From positions 3,018,001-3,082,000 of the forward strand of contig NC_091935.1 in assembly GCF_041260155.1 (NCBI RefSeq): DNA of 64,000 bases. The letters are read 5' to 3'. Below, piece by piece: positions 32,282 through 43,533 of this stretch. This DNA comes from Ptychodera flava. Lineage: Eukaryota > Hemichordata > Enteropneusta > Ptychoderidae. The first letter of the stretch is position 1; every line of letters begins with the position of its first letter. The notes below the pieces were generated by a model, which saw nothing but the letters and a program-made list of their open reading frames with translations, was not told the origin of the DNA and searched no databases. Both the position numbers and the translations under genes were made by a program.

Positions 32282-33435
32282 TTTGCCGACGATCTGATTC
32301 TTTTTAGTTACAATGCCATTGGTCTTCAAAGTCTCCTGAACGATTTGTCAATTCATGAGGCGAAATTAAAAATCAATATTGACAAAACCATAGTAATGGC
32401 GTTTAGAAAAGCGGCAGGTCTGAGGCGTTATAAAAATGGTATTATAATAGTAGAAGACTTTCAGTTGTATCAAATTTTAGTTATTTAGGCGTTAAGTTTT
32501 CAAGTTTTTGGCCAGTTGGACATTGCTTAAAAGTTAATAGCCGAACAAGCTTTTACATCTATTTTTTCTTTAAAAAGAGCTAAATATATTTCTATTTACG
32601 TTGTAATTTCTATGACAATTTTTACCTATACTTACTTACGGAAGTGAAATTTGGGGTTTTCACAAAGCAGGAAACGTGGAAAGACCACACCGTAAATTTT
32701 GCAGATATGTACTGGGTTTACAAACTCAGGCAATCTAACTATATAAGGTGAACTGGGAAGAATGCCTTTAATTTACTGAAGATATATATTCGTATTGTAA
32801 AATATCGCTTAAAGATTTTTAAAATGGATACAAATTATTTTGCTTAAAAATGTTTTATGTATGAACATGCACAAGCAGAACTGAGACGTAAGTGTTGGGA
32901 AGTTAAACAGCTGTTATTTTCTCATGGTTTTGGTTTTGTCTGGCTCAACCAAGGTGTCGAAGATGAATCAGTTTTTATAGATATTTTAAAACAAAGACTG
33001 TGCGATGCTTACATTCAGTTGTGGAGGTCAGACATGGTCAGTTATTGCAAACTAGACAAGTATTGTGAATTCAAGATTAATTTTGATTGTGAATCATATT
33101 TATCAATTTTAGAGGATAATAAGTTAAGAATTGCACTTTGTAGACTTAGAACTTCTTCACATCATTTGAGAATTGAGACTGATCATAAATATGGTGTTGC
33201 AAGAAATGAGCGATTATGTTTACATTGTAAATTAAATGCCATTGAAGACGAATATCACTTTTATTTAATCTGCCCTTTTTATAACGATCTGCGCCAGAAA
33301 TACCTTCCTATTTATTTTTATACAAACCATACCTACCTACAACTTATGAAACTGGAAAATAGACCGGCTATTCATTTTGCAAAGTTTGTTTACTTCGCAA
33401 ACAAACGAAAAGTAAGATTCATACTTAATGAGTAG
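32282..33435 (+). mobile_element. Decayed LINE remnant (second clade)
   Basis: FADDLILFSYNAIGLQSLLN at 32282 is the reverse-transcriptase active-site box. The frame is lost, then 32857-33435 (192 residues) carries LRIALCRLRTSSHHLRIETD and a CLHCKLNAIEDEYHFYLICP zinc-knuckle-like C-terminus known from several metazoan non-LTR elements. It differs from the LINE at 26.4 kb. Broken. Confidence 0.75.
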
Positions 33436-33480
33436 ATTAACAAGTGTTGTACTGTACGTGTATCAAGATTTCGTATAGTA

Positions 33481-33658
33481 GGTATAAGTTATCGCACGAG
33501 TAACGGTGCGTTTACGGTTGTTATCACAACACTTTTGGTCATCAGTTTGTAAAAGTCACGAGGCCGCAGGCCGAGTGACTTTTACAAATTGATGACCAAA
33601 AGTGTTGCGATAACAACCGTAAACCCACCGTTACGAGTTGTGATAACCGACTTATACC
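33481..33658. repeat. Long inverted repeat, arms about 80 bp
   Basis: Left arm GGTATAAGTTATCGCAC onward and right arm ending GATAACCGACTTATACC pair almost throughout. The centre is 'cgaggccgcaggccgag'. Foldback MITE candidate; no target duplication evident. Confidence 0.8.
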
Positions 33659-34023
33659 ACGACAAACACGCAAATTTGGCCAGAATTGCGATGGTTGCCT
33701 TTGCCATCATTTCGAATGTCACTTGAATGACGACCGTTCATTTACATGTGAATTAGAACCAAGTACTAAAGAGAGCATCTGTGAGGAAGGAAACTGTTTT
33801 CTGATTGGCTCTTTTATACAGGCTCCCTTCTTTTTTTCTTATCCCCCCTTGCAAGCGCAGGTGGTGCTGAATGGGCTATTATTTTCTGATTGGCTTATTT
33901 TAGTTTCATACGCTTAGAGATTAATGTGATTGGCTGAAATCAATTAATTGTTCATGACGTTCTCACCACGTGCACTGCCCTCGCTAAAGTTCTCAGTTTC
34001 TGTTTGGCTCCTGGAGAGCAGAC

Positions 34024-34640
34024 ATGGACGCTGCTCAATATTCTGATATTTTCGACTATGACAGCGATATTGAACGTTTTGTGTCACAATATGATAAAGC
34101 AGATACCAACGAGGAAATAGCGGAGGAGGAAGCATTCACCCTGACCAAAACACAAGAGCAATTACGTTTTGCAGTTTTAGTCGGCGCAGAAAATGTTGCT
34201 AAAATTCAACGTTTGCGTGTGCCACAGAACACGAGTTTTGGGTGTTACTTACAGTCTGCGATACCTGCGGATGAGGAATGAACGTATCAGTAAATCGGGC
34301 TGTGGAAGTAGTGAAGTGTTTACATTTGTGCCTGCATTATCGTATAATATCGAAGCGAGGGAACTCAATTCTGGCTTTGTCGTTTCGTGGTTGAAGTTCG
34401 TCGGGCGGATGGGACAGAATATCCATCGCAAAGTTTGAGAGATTTGTGTCGTAGCATTCTGCGGTATTTGTAGAGTGTCGTCGGCGAGACCTGAATTTTA
34501 TGAACACCAATACGCACATTTTTCAGGATTTCCACCATACAATTGACCTAATGCTGAAAAACATTGATAGACGTGGTATCGGGGTCAACAAAAACAAGCA
34601 CTGCCTTACACATGAGATGGAGAATGTAAGTTGTGGGAGA
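34024..34640 (+). pseudogene. Broken Crypton/KIAA1958-like fragment
   Basis: A short acidic start (MDAAQYSDIFDYDSDIERF, 34024) is followed, in other frames, by FVVEVRRADGTEYPSQSLRD and DLMLKNIDRRGIGVNKNKH. These match the conserved order of DUF3504/KIAA1958-type proteins ('E-V-R-x-x-D-G-x-E-Y-P-x-x-S-L', 'L-D-x-x-M-K-x-L-x-x-x-G-I-G'), which derive from Crypton tyrosine-recombinase transposons. No catalytic C-terminus is seen. Broken in several places. Confidence 0.6.
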
Positions 34641-34869
34641 AAGTTTTCTCAGTCAATTCTGCCAAGTTGCGCTGTGTATTTCTATGTGTTTAAAGGAATC
34701 TGCAGGTTGTATTCTGATTCGCATTGAACATGGTCCAAAAAAAAGATGAATATCCATTTTTAGACCGTGTATGTCAATTATATGCCTTTCAAAAATTATG
34801 TGGCTTTTTGTGTTCATTGCATATGCGTATGAATGGTTGGAATTCTGAATTTTCAGGTGGTTTCTACTT

Positions 34870-35020
34870 GTATGCAGATTTTGTTATCAGCCACCCTTTC
34901 TTTCATATGTTGATAAGTTATCACCACTCTTTTTTGATATGTTAATTGTGTCTATTCATAAAAGTGTGGTGATATCTTATCAACAAATGAAAAAGTGTGG
35001 CTGATAATATAATCTGCATA
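34870..35020. repeat. Inverted repeat, arms about 60 bp
   Basis: 'gtatgcagattttgttatca' at the left is mirrored by 'tgataatataatctgcataa' at the right. 'gttgataagttatcaccac' is mirrored by 'gtggtgatatcttatcaac'. MITE-like. Confidence 0.75.
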
Positions 35021-35754
35021 AATACAATAGAAAACGTGTGAGTTTATGAGAATAAATGCACTGCAAGAACAATCGGTCACATGACCTAGAGTGGTATAAA
35101 CTTATTTATCCTCTGTGTTCTTGTGACGATGCATACGTATTCTTTATATATTAGCGTTACGTTGGCTGGAGGCCAAAGTACGAAATAAACATTATTATTA
35201 ATATTACTTGTCAAAAAAAATTGGTAAACATTAGACTTTGATGAATAAAAATTGCCGTCCCTCTTCTCTACATACTCTGGTTGAATAGATCCATTTGTAG
35301 AATAGACAAATGATCGACTCTGGAAATTGAAGTGTAGTGTTCTAAGGAATGGGGTGGAGAAGAAATAATGAGGTCGTAAATAACACAAATTATTGCAGTG
35401 TATAATTGTACTCATCCTTATATATTTCTATCACACACGGCATGCCATCTTTCGAAATCCAGTTTTTTTTTATATGAGTCGAAAACAACTTTACGAGACA
35501 TGTAACAGCGGGTTCAATCTAAAGAATTATAGATTTTAATAAACCTGTAAGGTCAGTGAGTATACATTTACAAGAAAACAGTATGACATGAGTTTTTACA
35601 GATACATGTTCAAAACTTACAGAAGTGCAAAAGGGTTATACCCAGCGAAACAATACATGGCAAGAACAAAATAGATCTTGTACTTCAGTACCTGCTTGGC
35701 ATTGATTGTGTGAGTTTTCTTTTGCCTTGTACCCCAAAAATGCGGAGTTGTCTT

Positions 35755-35960
35755 GCAGAAAAAACACGGCACACAAAAGTTTGCAATTGAACCAGACTTT
35801 TGGAAAGGAGGACTGGTGTAGCTTTCCCAAAGCATCCATGAATGAAATCTATATAGCGGTCAATCAATCTGCTTTTCGTCAAGAATTAAAGTGTACGCAG
35901 ACATCTCCTTTCTTACAGTTACAATGTTAGAAAGAGGCTTTATGAGTAGTTGATGGAAAG
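35755..35960. repeat. Diverged direct duplication, copy A
   Basis: Shares 'attgaaccag(a/g)cttt(t/c)gga', 'caatctgcttttcgtc' and 'gttagaaagaggct' in the same order with 37255-37430. A shared 'cacacggccgggtc' phrase also lies near 35986 and 36990. Confidence 0.65.
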
Positions 35961-36099
35961 AAGTTGACAGGCCTAAAAGCGCCCGCACACGGCCGGGTCC
36001 TTGACAATACTCCCTGGGGAAAGGACTACATTTTCGGACACTCACTCGTCACCTCATTCTTTACTTCCTTGGGAAGTTGAAATTCAAAACTCTTTTACT

Positions 36100-36610
36100 T
36101 CGAACATTTCCCATCTTAATCTCAGGTAAACAAACAGGACTGCAGACCGGACAACTCAAACTCAGACACTACTTTCTTTACGAACTCTCTTCCTGGGTAA
36201 CACAAGTACTCTTCATGACAGTGAACAAACTTCCAAAAGGGTTCCACAGACACCAGAAAAAGCTTAGGAAAGCAATAAGAAAAAAAGCTAAAAATGTTTT
36301 CTCCTCCTTTGATTCACATTGGGGTCAATCAGGTTCATCAACCTTACAATTTCACTCGTCGTCACATTCTACACTTCCATTGGAGCATAAATCTGTTTTC
36401 CCTCGACAATTAAACGAGAAGGGCTGCAGATCGGAAAACTATAACTCACGCATTACTTTCCTTACGGACTGTCTTCTTTGATGACACAAGAACTCTGCAC
36501 GAAATTGAATAAACCCAAGAACGGTTCTTTATACATTGGGAAAAGTTTATAAAGGTAAAACCCAAACAAAAGAAATTAAAAAAAATTGTCTTCATTTTTT
36601 GTTGACATGA
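36100..36610. repeat. Diverged tandem duplication of about 300 bp
   Basis: 'ggactgcagaccggacaact ... tttctttacgaactctcttcc' (36150 region) recurs as 'gggctgcagatcggaaaact ... tttccttacggactgtcttc' (36420 region). The open frame here is a by-product. Confidence 0.55.
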
Positions 36611-37254
36611 GTCAATCACGGCCCTTAACCTCACAAAATCACTGGAGTGGTACAGTTTCACGCATGCCACTGTTTGCTTTTTTGTCCCGATTAATTTAGA
36701 GAAAAATGTTGATCTGATGCAACTTTATTTCATTGCTAAAAGTCCACTTAAAAGTTACCACTGTTTGTTTTTTGATTAAGGTCTACCTACGTGTGCAGGT
36801 TTTTCATTCAATCATTGATCCGCTAGGTAGAGGTGGGTCAAAATAAAGTCAATAATTTGATTGAATATAGGGTAAGTCTGCAAAGTAAGTATATTTATTT
36901 GAATTTCAAGAGAAAAAGGGATAAGATACAGCCTATTCGGGAAATCCTTACGCTCCGGCGGCAGTTTTAATTATTGGGCCCAAAAGCGCCCACACGGCCG
37001 GGTCTATAAATTGACCAGTAAAAGTCATGAAATGCGACAAAATGCTTCTAGATTTTGATTAAGATAAACATTCGACCCATTGGATGTATGTCATGAAAAC
37101 GCTATTCATTTTGCATCAAATTACCTACCAAACAATGAAATCTGAAAAATGTTTTTCAGGTCCTCCCGTATACATCAAGTCCTCCTTTACTACCCTAAAA
37201 ATTTCCAAATCACCCGCAATTCCACCAGCCCCTCTCCAGTATTTGTGAATGAGG

Positions 37255-37430
37255 CCTAAATTTGGTAATTGAACCAGGCTTTCGGAATGAAGATGTAACC
37301 TTTCAAACGCATCCACGATTGCAATCTAGATGTAGCAGTCAGTCAATCTGCTTTTCGTCTAGCATAAATGTTCGTAGACGTCTCTGTTAGAAAGAGGCTG
37401 TGAGTAGTATTTGGACAAAATTGAAGACAC
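37255..37430. repeat. Diverged direct duplication, copy B
   Basis: Partner of 35755-35960 as described there. From 37430 to the end of gene 2 at 38038 I see nothing else. Confidence 0.6.
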
Positions 37431-38021
37431 GTGAAGTGAGTACACTGCTTGTACTTCAACAAAAACCCCGTGAACGTCATAATTGGACTCTCTTGTAGTC
37501 AAACACTGGTTCTTAAGACGAAACCAATAATAGGTTTCAGAAAACTGATAACCCTTATTCTCCAGAATTTAAAATCACATTGTCTATTTTTCTAAAATTG
37601 TCAGTAGATTTGATCGACTATTATATGCATGAACGTGGTAATAAAAGTATCAAAAGAAAGTGGAAATTTATGATATGTCACTAATATATCATATCATTCT
37701 TTTTATTGCATTTTTTAAATATTTGACTTACAAGTTCAGTATCACAAAAACTAAAATAGGAAAAAAAATATTGAACAAGAAAAATAGCTATATGCCAATC
37801 GAGTCTGGCCTTATGCTATCTTTGAAAAAAATAGTTTCTTGATCTAAAGCAATATTGATAATCAAGAATCAAGGATTTGGAATACACCGACTGTCTCAAA
37901 AAAGGCTTTTGGTAAAATTTCAAATATCAGCATTGATGTTTAATCGCAATTGCCACATTTTGACCGCTCGTTATTGACCTTTGTCGTGAAAAGGTCATCC
38001 TGTAAATTAATTCATTCACAA

Positions 38022-38027
38022 TTTATT
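38022..38027 (-). promoter_or_regulatory. Possible polyadenylation signal of gene 2
   Basis: AATAAA on the minus strand, 10 bases after the stop. So close a signal would give a very short 3' UTR; further TTTATT matches lie downstream. Confidence 0.3.
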
Positions 38028-38037
38028 TAGGAACTTC

Positions 38038-38423
38038 TTATCTTAAAGTTAAGAGTAGAGGTATATGTTCTTTTTCCTCCCCATTATTGTCAATGTTGTG
38101 TCTTTCGTTTCTATTTCTATTCGGTCGTTTTCTAGGCATAGCATACTTCAAGTTGTTCCAGAATTTCTCCGTGATACCGCCCTCTCTCGACCAAGGGATG
38201 TAAGAGATCTCCCTGAGCAGACTTTTCAGATTGGCATCCATGTCTTCCACTGGTGAGATATCTTCAAACATGATGGGGATTATTCTAGTTTTCTTCTTCA
38301 ACATTTCTTCCTGGGCTTTCAGGAATTCATAGCGACACCACTCACTCTCCACAAATCGAGGCGATAGAATGAGTATCGTACGACGGCTTGAATTGATAGC
38401 TTGCACGATATTCTCGTATATAT
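38038..38423 (-). CDS. Gene 2 exon 13: TIR domain end and C-tail
   Basis: Reads [20 protein letters not shown], then [17 protein letters not shown]. Box 3 is [11 protein letters not shown], close to the 'FW-K-x-x-x-Y-x-M-P' of IL-1R family TIRs. A charged tail of about 30 residues follows before TAA. A complete TIR. Confidence 0.92.
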
Positions 38424-41400
38424 CTGCGAGAAGAATGTGGAATGTAAAAATATCACTTTACATAAAAGGCAATTAATGGCAAGTATTGCCACAAAGGCGT
38501 TACGCGGATTATCGCTTACGCTAGCTGGTGCTACTATTTCAATTGCCATAAATTTGCAGGCGTTGGTGTTTACAAAGTGCTCGTCAGTACCCATGCGATT
38601 TATCGGAGATTTTCAGATGCCGCTTTTCTGGCAATTTTCATCAATACGGATAGACGCCTTTGTGACAAATACGAGGAACATCAAAAGGGCTTTCACAATG
38701 ATGCATTCGAATTCGGCTAGTACGGACATGATTTTGATAAAAGTGTCAATTTTTCTCAGTTTTTATTTGAGTAATGAACGAAATACAATGTCTCTTCCGC
38801 GGAAGTGGGAACACGCTAAAATACCCGGCTTTTTCAACTTTAGGGGACCTACAAGCATTTTGCTTTGCGAGTCTTTAAAATCAATAAACGTCGCATAAGT
38901 TCATTACCTATGCCTGGGACGAAGTTTCTGTGATGTTCACAAAGGATATATTTTCCGTCTCTCTCCAACTCCGGTATGAGAACACGCCGTACAAATTTCT
39001 CGTCCTCCGATTCACCATCCAAACTTCCGCAATAAGATACAAAGGCATCAAATGTCTTCCCATCTTTCAAGAAAAGAGATGGTTTATGGTATTTCACACA
39101 TATTCAAGTTGACACCGGCAATTCAAATAAGATACGTTAAGCCTTCAAAACTAAAGTGCAAATTTCATCATTTGCAGTAAATTAGTAACTGTATCAAATT
39201 TGGTGTCTTTTCGGACTAGTATCAGTGCCTGAAGTAATTGTCTAAATTGTCCCAGTTATGCGGACCTATAGCACTGATGTAACATAAACATAGTTACAAA
39301 GACTCAAGAAATACTGCCTCGTTTGACGTTACTACAGAATGTCTATATATAAATTTTGCTAAATGAATACAAATATGCAACAGTTTAAAGGCATATGAGA
39401 TAGATATCATTAGTTATATTGCTTCTGTACTAATATTGCCACTTCAGGATGCGGATTTGAATATGATATTAGGATACTTGTGAACAGAGACATACTTGTA
39501 TAAATTACACAAAATAACTTCATAACACACCATTTTCCTCATAGCCACCAAAATGCCATAGCAATCGACGTTGAATTCTGTATCGATGTCGATATGTCAG
39601 CACCGGTGCTACTGTCACCAGTATCAAACCAACGAATCCCACGAGAATTCCTGTCAACTGTGTCACCTTTTCGTCTAGAAAAAAATAGACAAAGAGGTTG
39701 ACATTCGTGACCATTTTGATGCTCTGTTTTTGCTGAATCATATGAGTGAAGGCCGGCTAGACAGAAAGATCCGTCGCTCGAGGAGCTTTCTACACTCCTC
39801 CCGGGTTTACTGTGAAATTTACTACTGTAACATCTTCTATCTAAACAAGGGCATGAATTTGGAATTTCAGATTATACGAGCTTCAATGGGAAGAATTCTG
39901 CGCATGTCGATATCAAGGAATGAAAAATCAAGCCCTGTTTATTTGCTAATTTTGAATATCTCCATGTTTTTCCTTTTGGTATACACGCAGTTGTTTGTGT
40001 ACTGTACATTGACAAAAATAAAAAGTCTATTAGGAGCGATTTTCGTAACACACTTTACATGTCTATCAGAGTATTAATCCATATGTATATTATCTGGGTG
40101 TAAATCTATGAATTTATCTCCGTAAAAGGAGATATGCATGTCCGTCTGTCGGTATGTACAGACTCAGGTAAGTATAGATGACTTAGTACGTAGATATACA
40201 TCTGCATTGGTACATATTTATACGTCCAAGCTATTCATCGACCCGTCAACAAATTTTCTTCCTTCCCTCCCTTTCTCCCTCCATCTCAGTCCTCCCTCTC
40301 CCCTCCCTTAACCCTTCCTTCCTTCCATCCATCCACCCATCCATTATTGACGGACGGACGGAAGGACAGAAGAACGGATGGATGTTCCCCAATTCCTCCA
40401 TCAATCCATCCATCCAGGAGAATTTCGTGTTATTTACACATACCTTTGTCAACCTTAACAGAGACGGCTCCATAACTACTACCAATGTCATTCGTTGCCC
40501 AACAGACAACGAGTATTGCCGAGTCTTGTCCTTTTACTCCATGGAGTTTTAACGAGGTGTCGTGCTGCCGTACTACAGGTACATGATCTACTTCCCAGCG
40601 ATACGTTATGTTGTTCGGGTTTGCGTCGACGTTGCAGTAGAAGGTGACGTCATTGCCATCTTTCGGCGCCTTGGGAAGATATGTTACGTCAACGAGTGGC
40701 TTATCTGTAACAGTTTAGCAGTTTAAATCGTAATTACTCACCCTTGCAGAAACCCAGTTGAAATGTTGACCTCAAGCGAAAGCCGAAAACGTTTCTTCGT
40801 GCTTTGTTTAAGATTAAACGGTATGAAAATTCGTCGAAAATTTTTAGTTTTAATGATTGGTCCATTTCCGGTGCAAAGTTATATAAATTTGGAAGGCTAA
40901 CTGCAGCTATTCTCAAGGTTAATCAAATATACACTTAAGAGAGAAACTTGTAAAGAGACATTATGACTCAATTATACAGTAAAAAATCCCATTTCGCGGT
41001 GGAGAGAGTTTTGCATAGAAAGAGTCACATTAATTGAAATACACTCATAAAGCGCCAGTAGTAATATTCCTAGCGCTACGCTAGGAAGGTAAAGAAATGT
41101 TAACTTTATACAAACTATAAAATGTTACGTGTGATCACTATACATAAATTAAATGTTGGCTTCTCTCTTATACTTTATAATTGATGAAAATAGCTGACTT
41201 GCGTGAATTTGGAGATTATTTTATCACTAATAAGCAAATTATCTTGAGAAATCTTGAAAAGCAGTCTTAAGTCTTCCTAGATATATGTTGAGTAAATCTC
41301 ATACTTACATTTAATATCTTCAAGTACTACCGATGTTCGATCATGGTACCCTAGAACATCGTTCCATGACTCGCATGTTATGTTTTTACCAACGTCTTCT

Positions 41401-43459
41401 TTAGTCAAAAACACTGTTAAGACACTGACGGTATTCATGCGATTCATAGTACCAACTTCCAGCTCGGTTGAGACATTTCTAGTCACCAATTCGCCGTTCT
41501 TATACCAGCGAATGCTAGCCGGCGGCTTACCATCATTTGCCCGACATGTTACTCTTACCGACTCGGACGAGCGGACTAGAAAACTCAAGCTTCCAAATTC
41601 AAAGGTATCCTCTATGTATGGCATGACAGCTCTTTCTACAAGTCGAAAATAATTTTAGGTCAATTATAATCACTTTGGGTAGCTTTTGATAGTCAAGTTG
41701 GAGGGCATTGTCATCTTTCCACTAACAATTCTAATGTAACTGATTTCATTCTTTGCCTTTGAATTTCTCGGTGATGTGACGTACATCCCATATCAGCTTT
41801 GACGTCATCGGCAGATGTAAAGATTTGGGGATATATATATTTTGAATATATGAAATGAGCAAGCCATTAAACAACACTTTTCTCACCTATTACTGTCAGC
41901 TGTGCAAAGTTTGAAACAATGCCCTTCTGAATATATGCCGGCCCAACTTCACAATGATATTCACGATCATCTTCAGTATTGACGTTTCCGATGTTCAGAT
42001 TGTAAGTTCCCTTCTCTGCAACGCTGTCTACACTAAAGTGTTCCTTCGCCCAATTTGCGACAATCTCATTTTCGACTGCCAAAAGAATATCTCTTTTTGC
42101 GAACCAACGACGTTGGCCGACTCTGTTAGCTACCGCACATTGCAACGTAACGTTGCCGCCTGCTGTAACAGTCACATCGGTAGGTTCCTCTATGAAATGC
42201 TGTTCACCTGGAAATTTACAAAAATATCAGTAAATGATTCATTTTACTAGTGCCCTAAGTATACGAACACCCTTGTTGGCATACTAAAAGTGTACTTAGT
42301 GACATTTTCGTCTGCAAGATTTGTAACACTCGGTAACAGGTTAAAGGGAGCCTGGTGTAGAAGATTACACAAACACGAAACACGTTGATATCACAGATCA
42401 TTACTTTAAAAGCATAACAAGTTTAGTTATTTAGTTTATGAGCACTTTGTATTTGAGGCGGTTTTCGTAACACCTTTCATTCAGAGCACACTCAAATATT
42501 GAACGCTACAATTGACATACTTAAGCCAGGAAGTCTTCATATTTGGAAAGTGTTTTACAGTTCCTACATACAAATGAACACTTTCAGATTTTTGCTTTTT
42601 TCTCACTTGAAGAAATCCTAAACCCCAATAACGTATATTTTTTTCTGAAAGCACTCATATAGGGAAATCCGACCAAGCACAGTACACACATTATTTGCAC
42701 AATGGTCACGTGATAAGCGTTTTGCTAAACCTTCCAAAAATCAATTTTTCCTCCCTATAGCAAACACGTTGCAAGCTTTAGATTTCCGTTTGAAATTTAT
42801 GCATTGACAAGGCTTGGTAATATCCTTTAAATCTGTGTCTGTGATTTTTTTTCCGAGTCTCCATTCAAGTTATATGGCGCGACAATTTCCATTCCTTGAT
42901 AGCACCTCAGTCTAACACCTTCAATAGTGCATAACAAATATTAAAGGCATATAAGGGAAATTACAGACACGGATTTGAAAGATTTTACCAAGACTAGTCA
43001 ACGCATAAATTTCAACCGGAAATCTTTCACCATGTTCGCTAAAGGGAGGAAAAGTAGATTTTTGAAAGGTTCAGCAAAACGCTAGTCATGTGACTATTAT
43101 GCGGATTCCTCTATATCAGGGCTTCCTGAACATGTACACTTTATTGGGGTTTAGGAGTTCTTCAATTGAGAAAAAAATAAATCTGAAAGTGTCTACTTTG
43201 TACGTAGAATCAATAAGGAGCAAAAGCAACATGTAAATGCAACATTTAACGTTTATATTGCAGCTACACGTTCTTGTTTTCCTCTTGGGTGGGGACTTTT
43301 TTCTCACCGATTGTCGTCAGGTTCAGTGTTGCTGTTAAATTTCTTCCATCAGGGTATACAGCATTGCACAAGTACAGACCTTCGTCATTGTGTTGGACTC
43401 TCACGATTTCTAGTATCAAAGCATCCCTAAAGTTGCAAATCAAAGGTAATCAATGAATT

Positions 43460-43533
<74 letters not shown>

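Noticed and set aside
36077-36481. 134-codon open frame
   Set aside because: It lies across an internally duplicated noncoding repeat and shows no domain.
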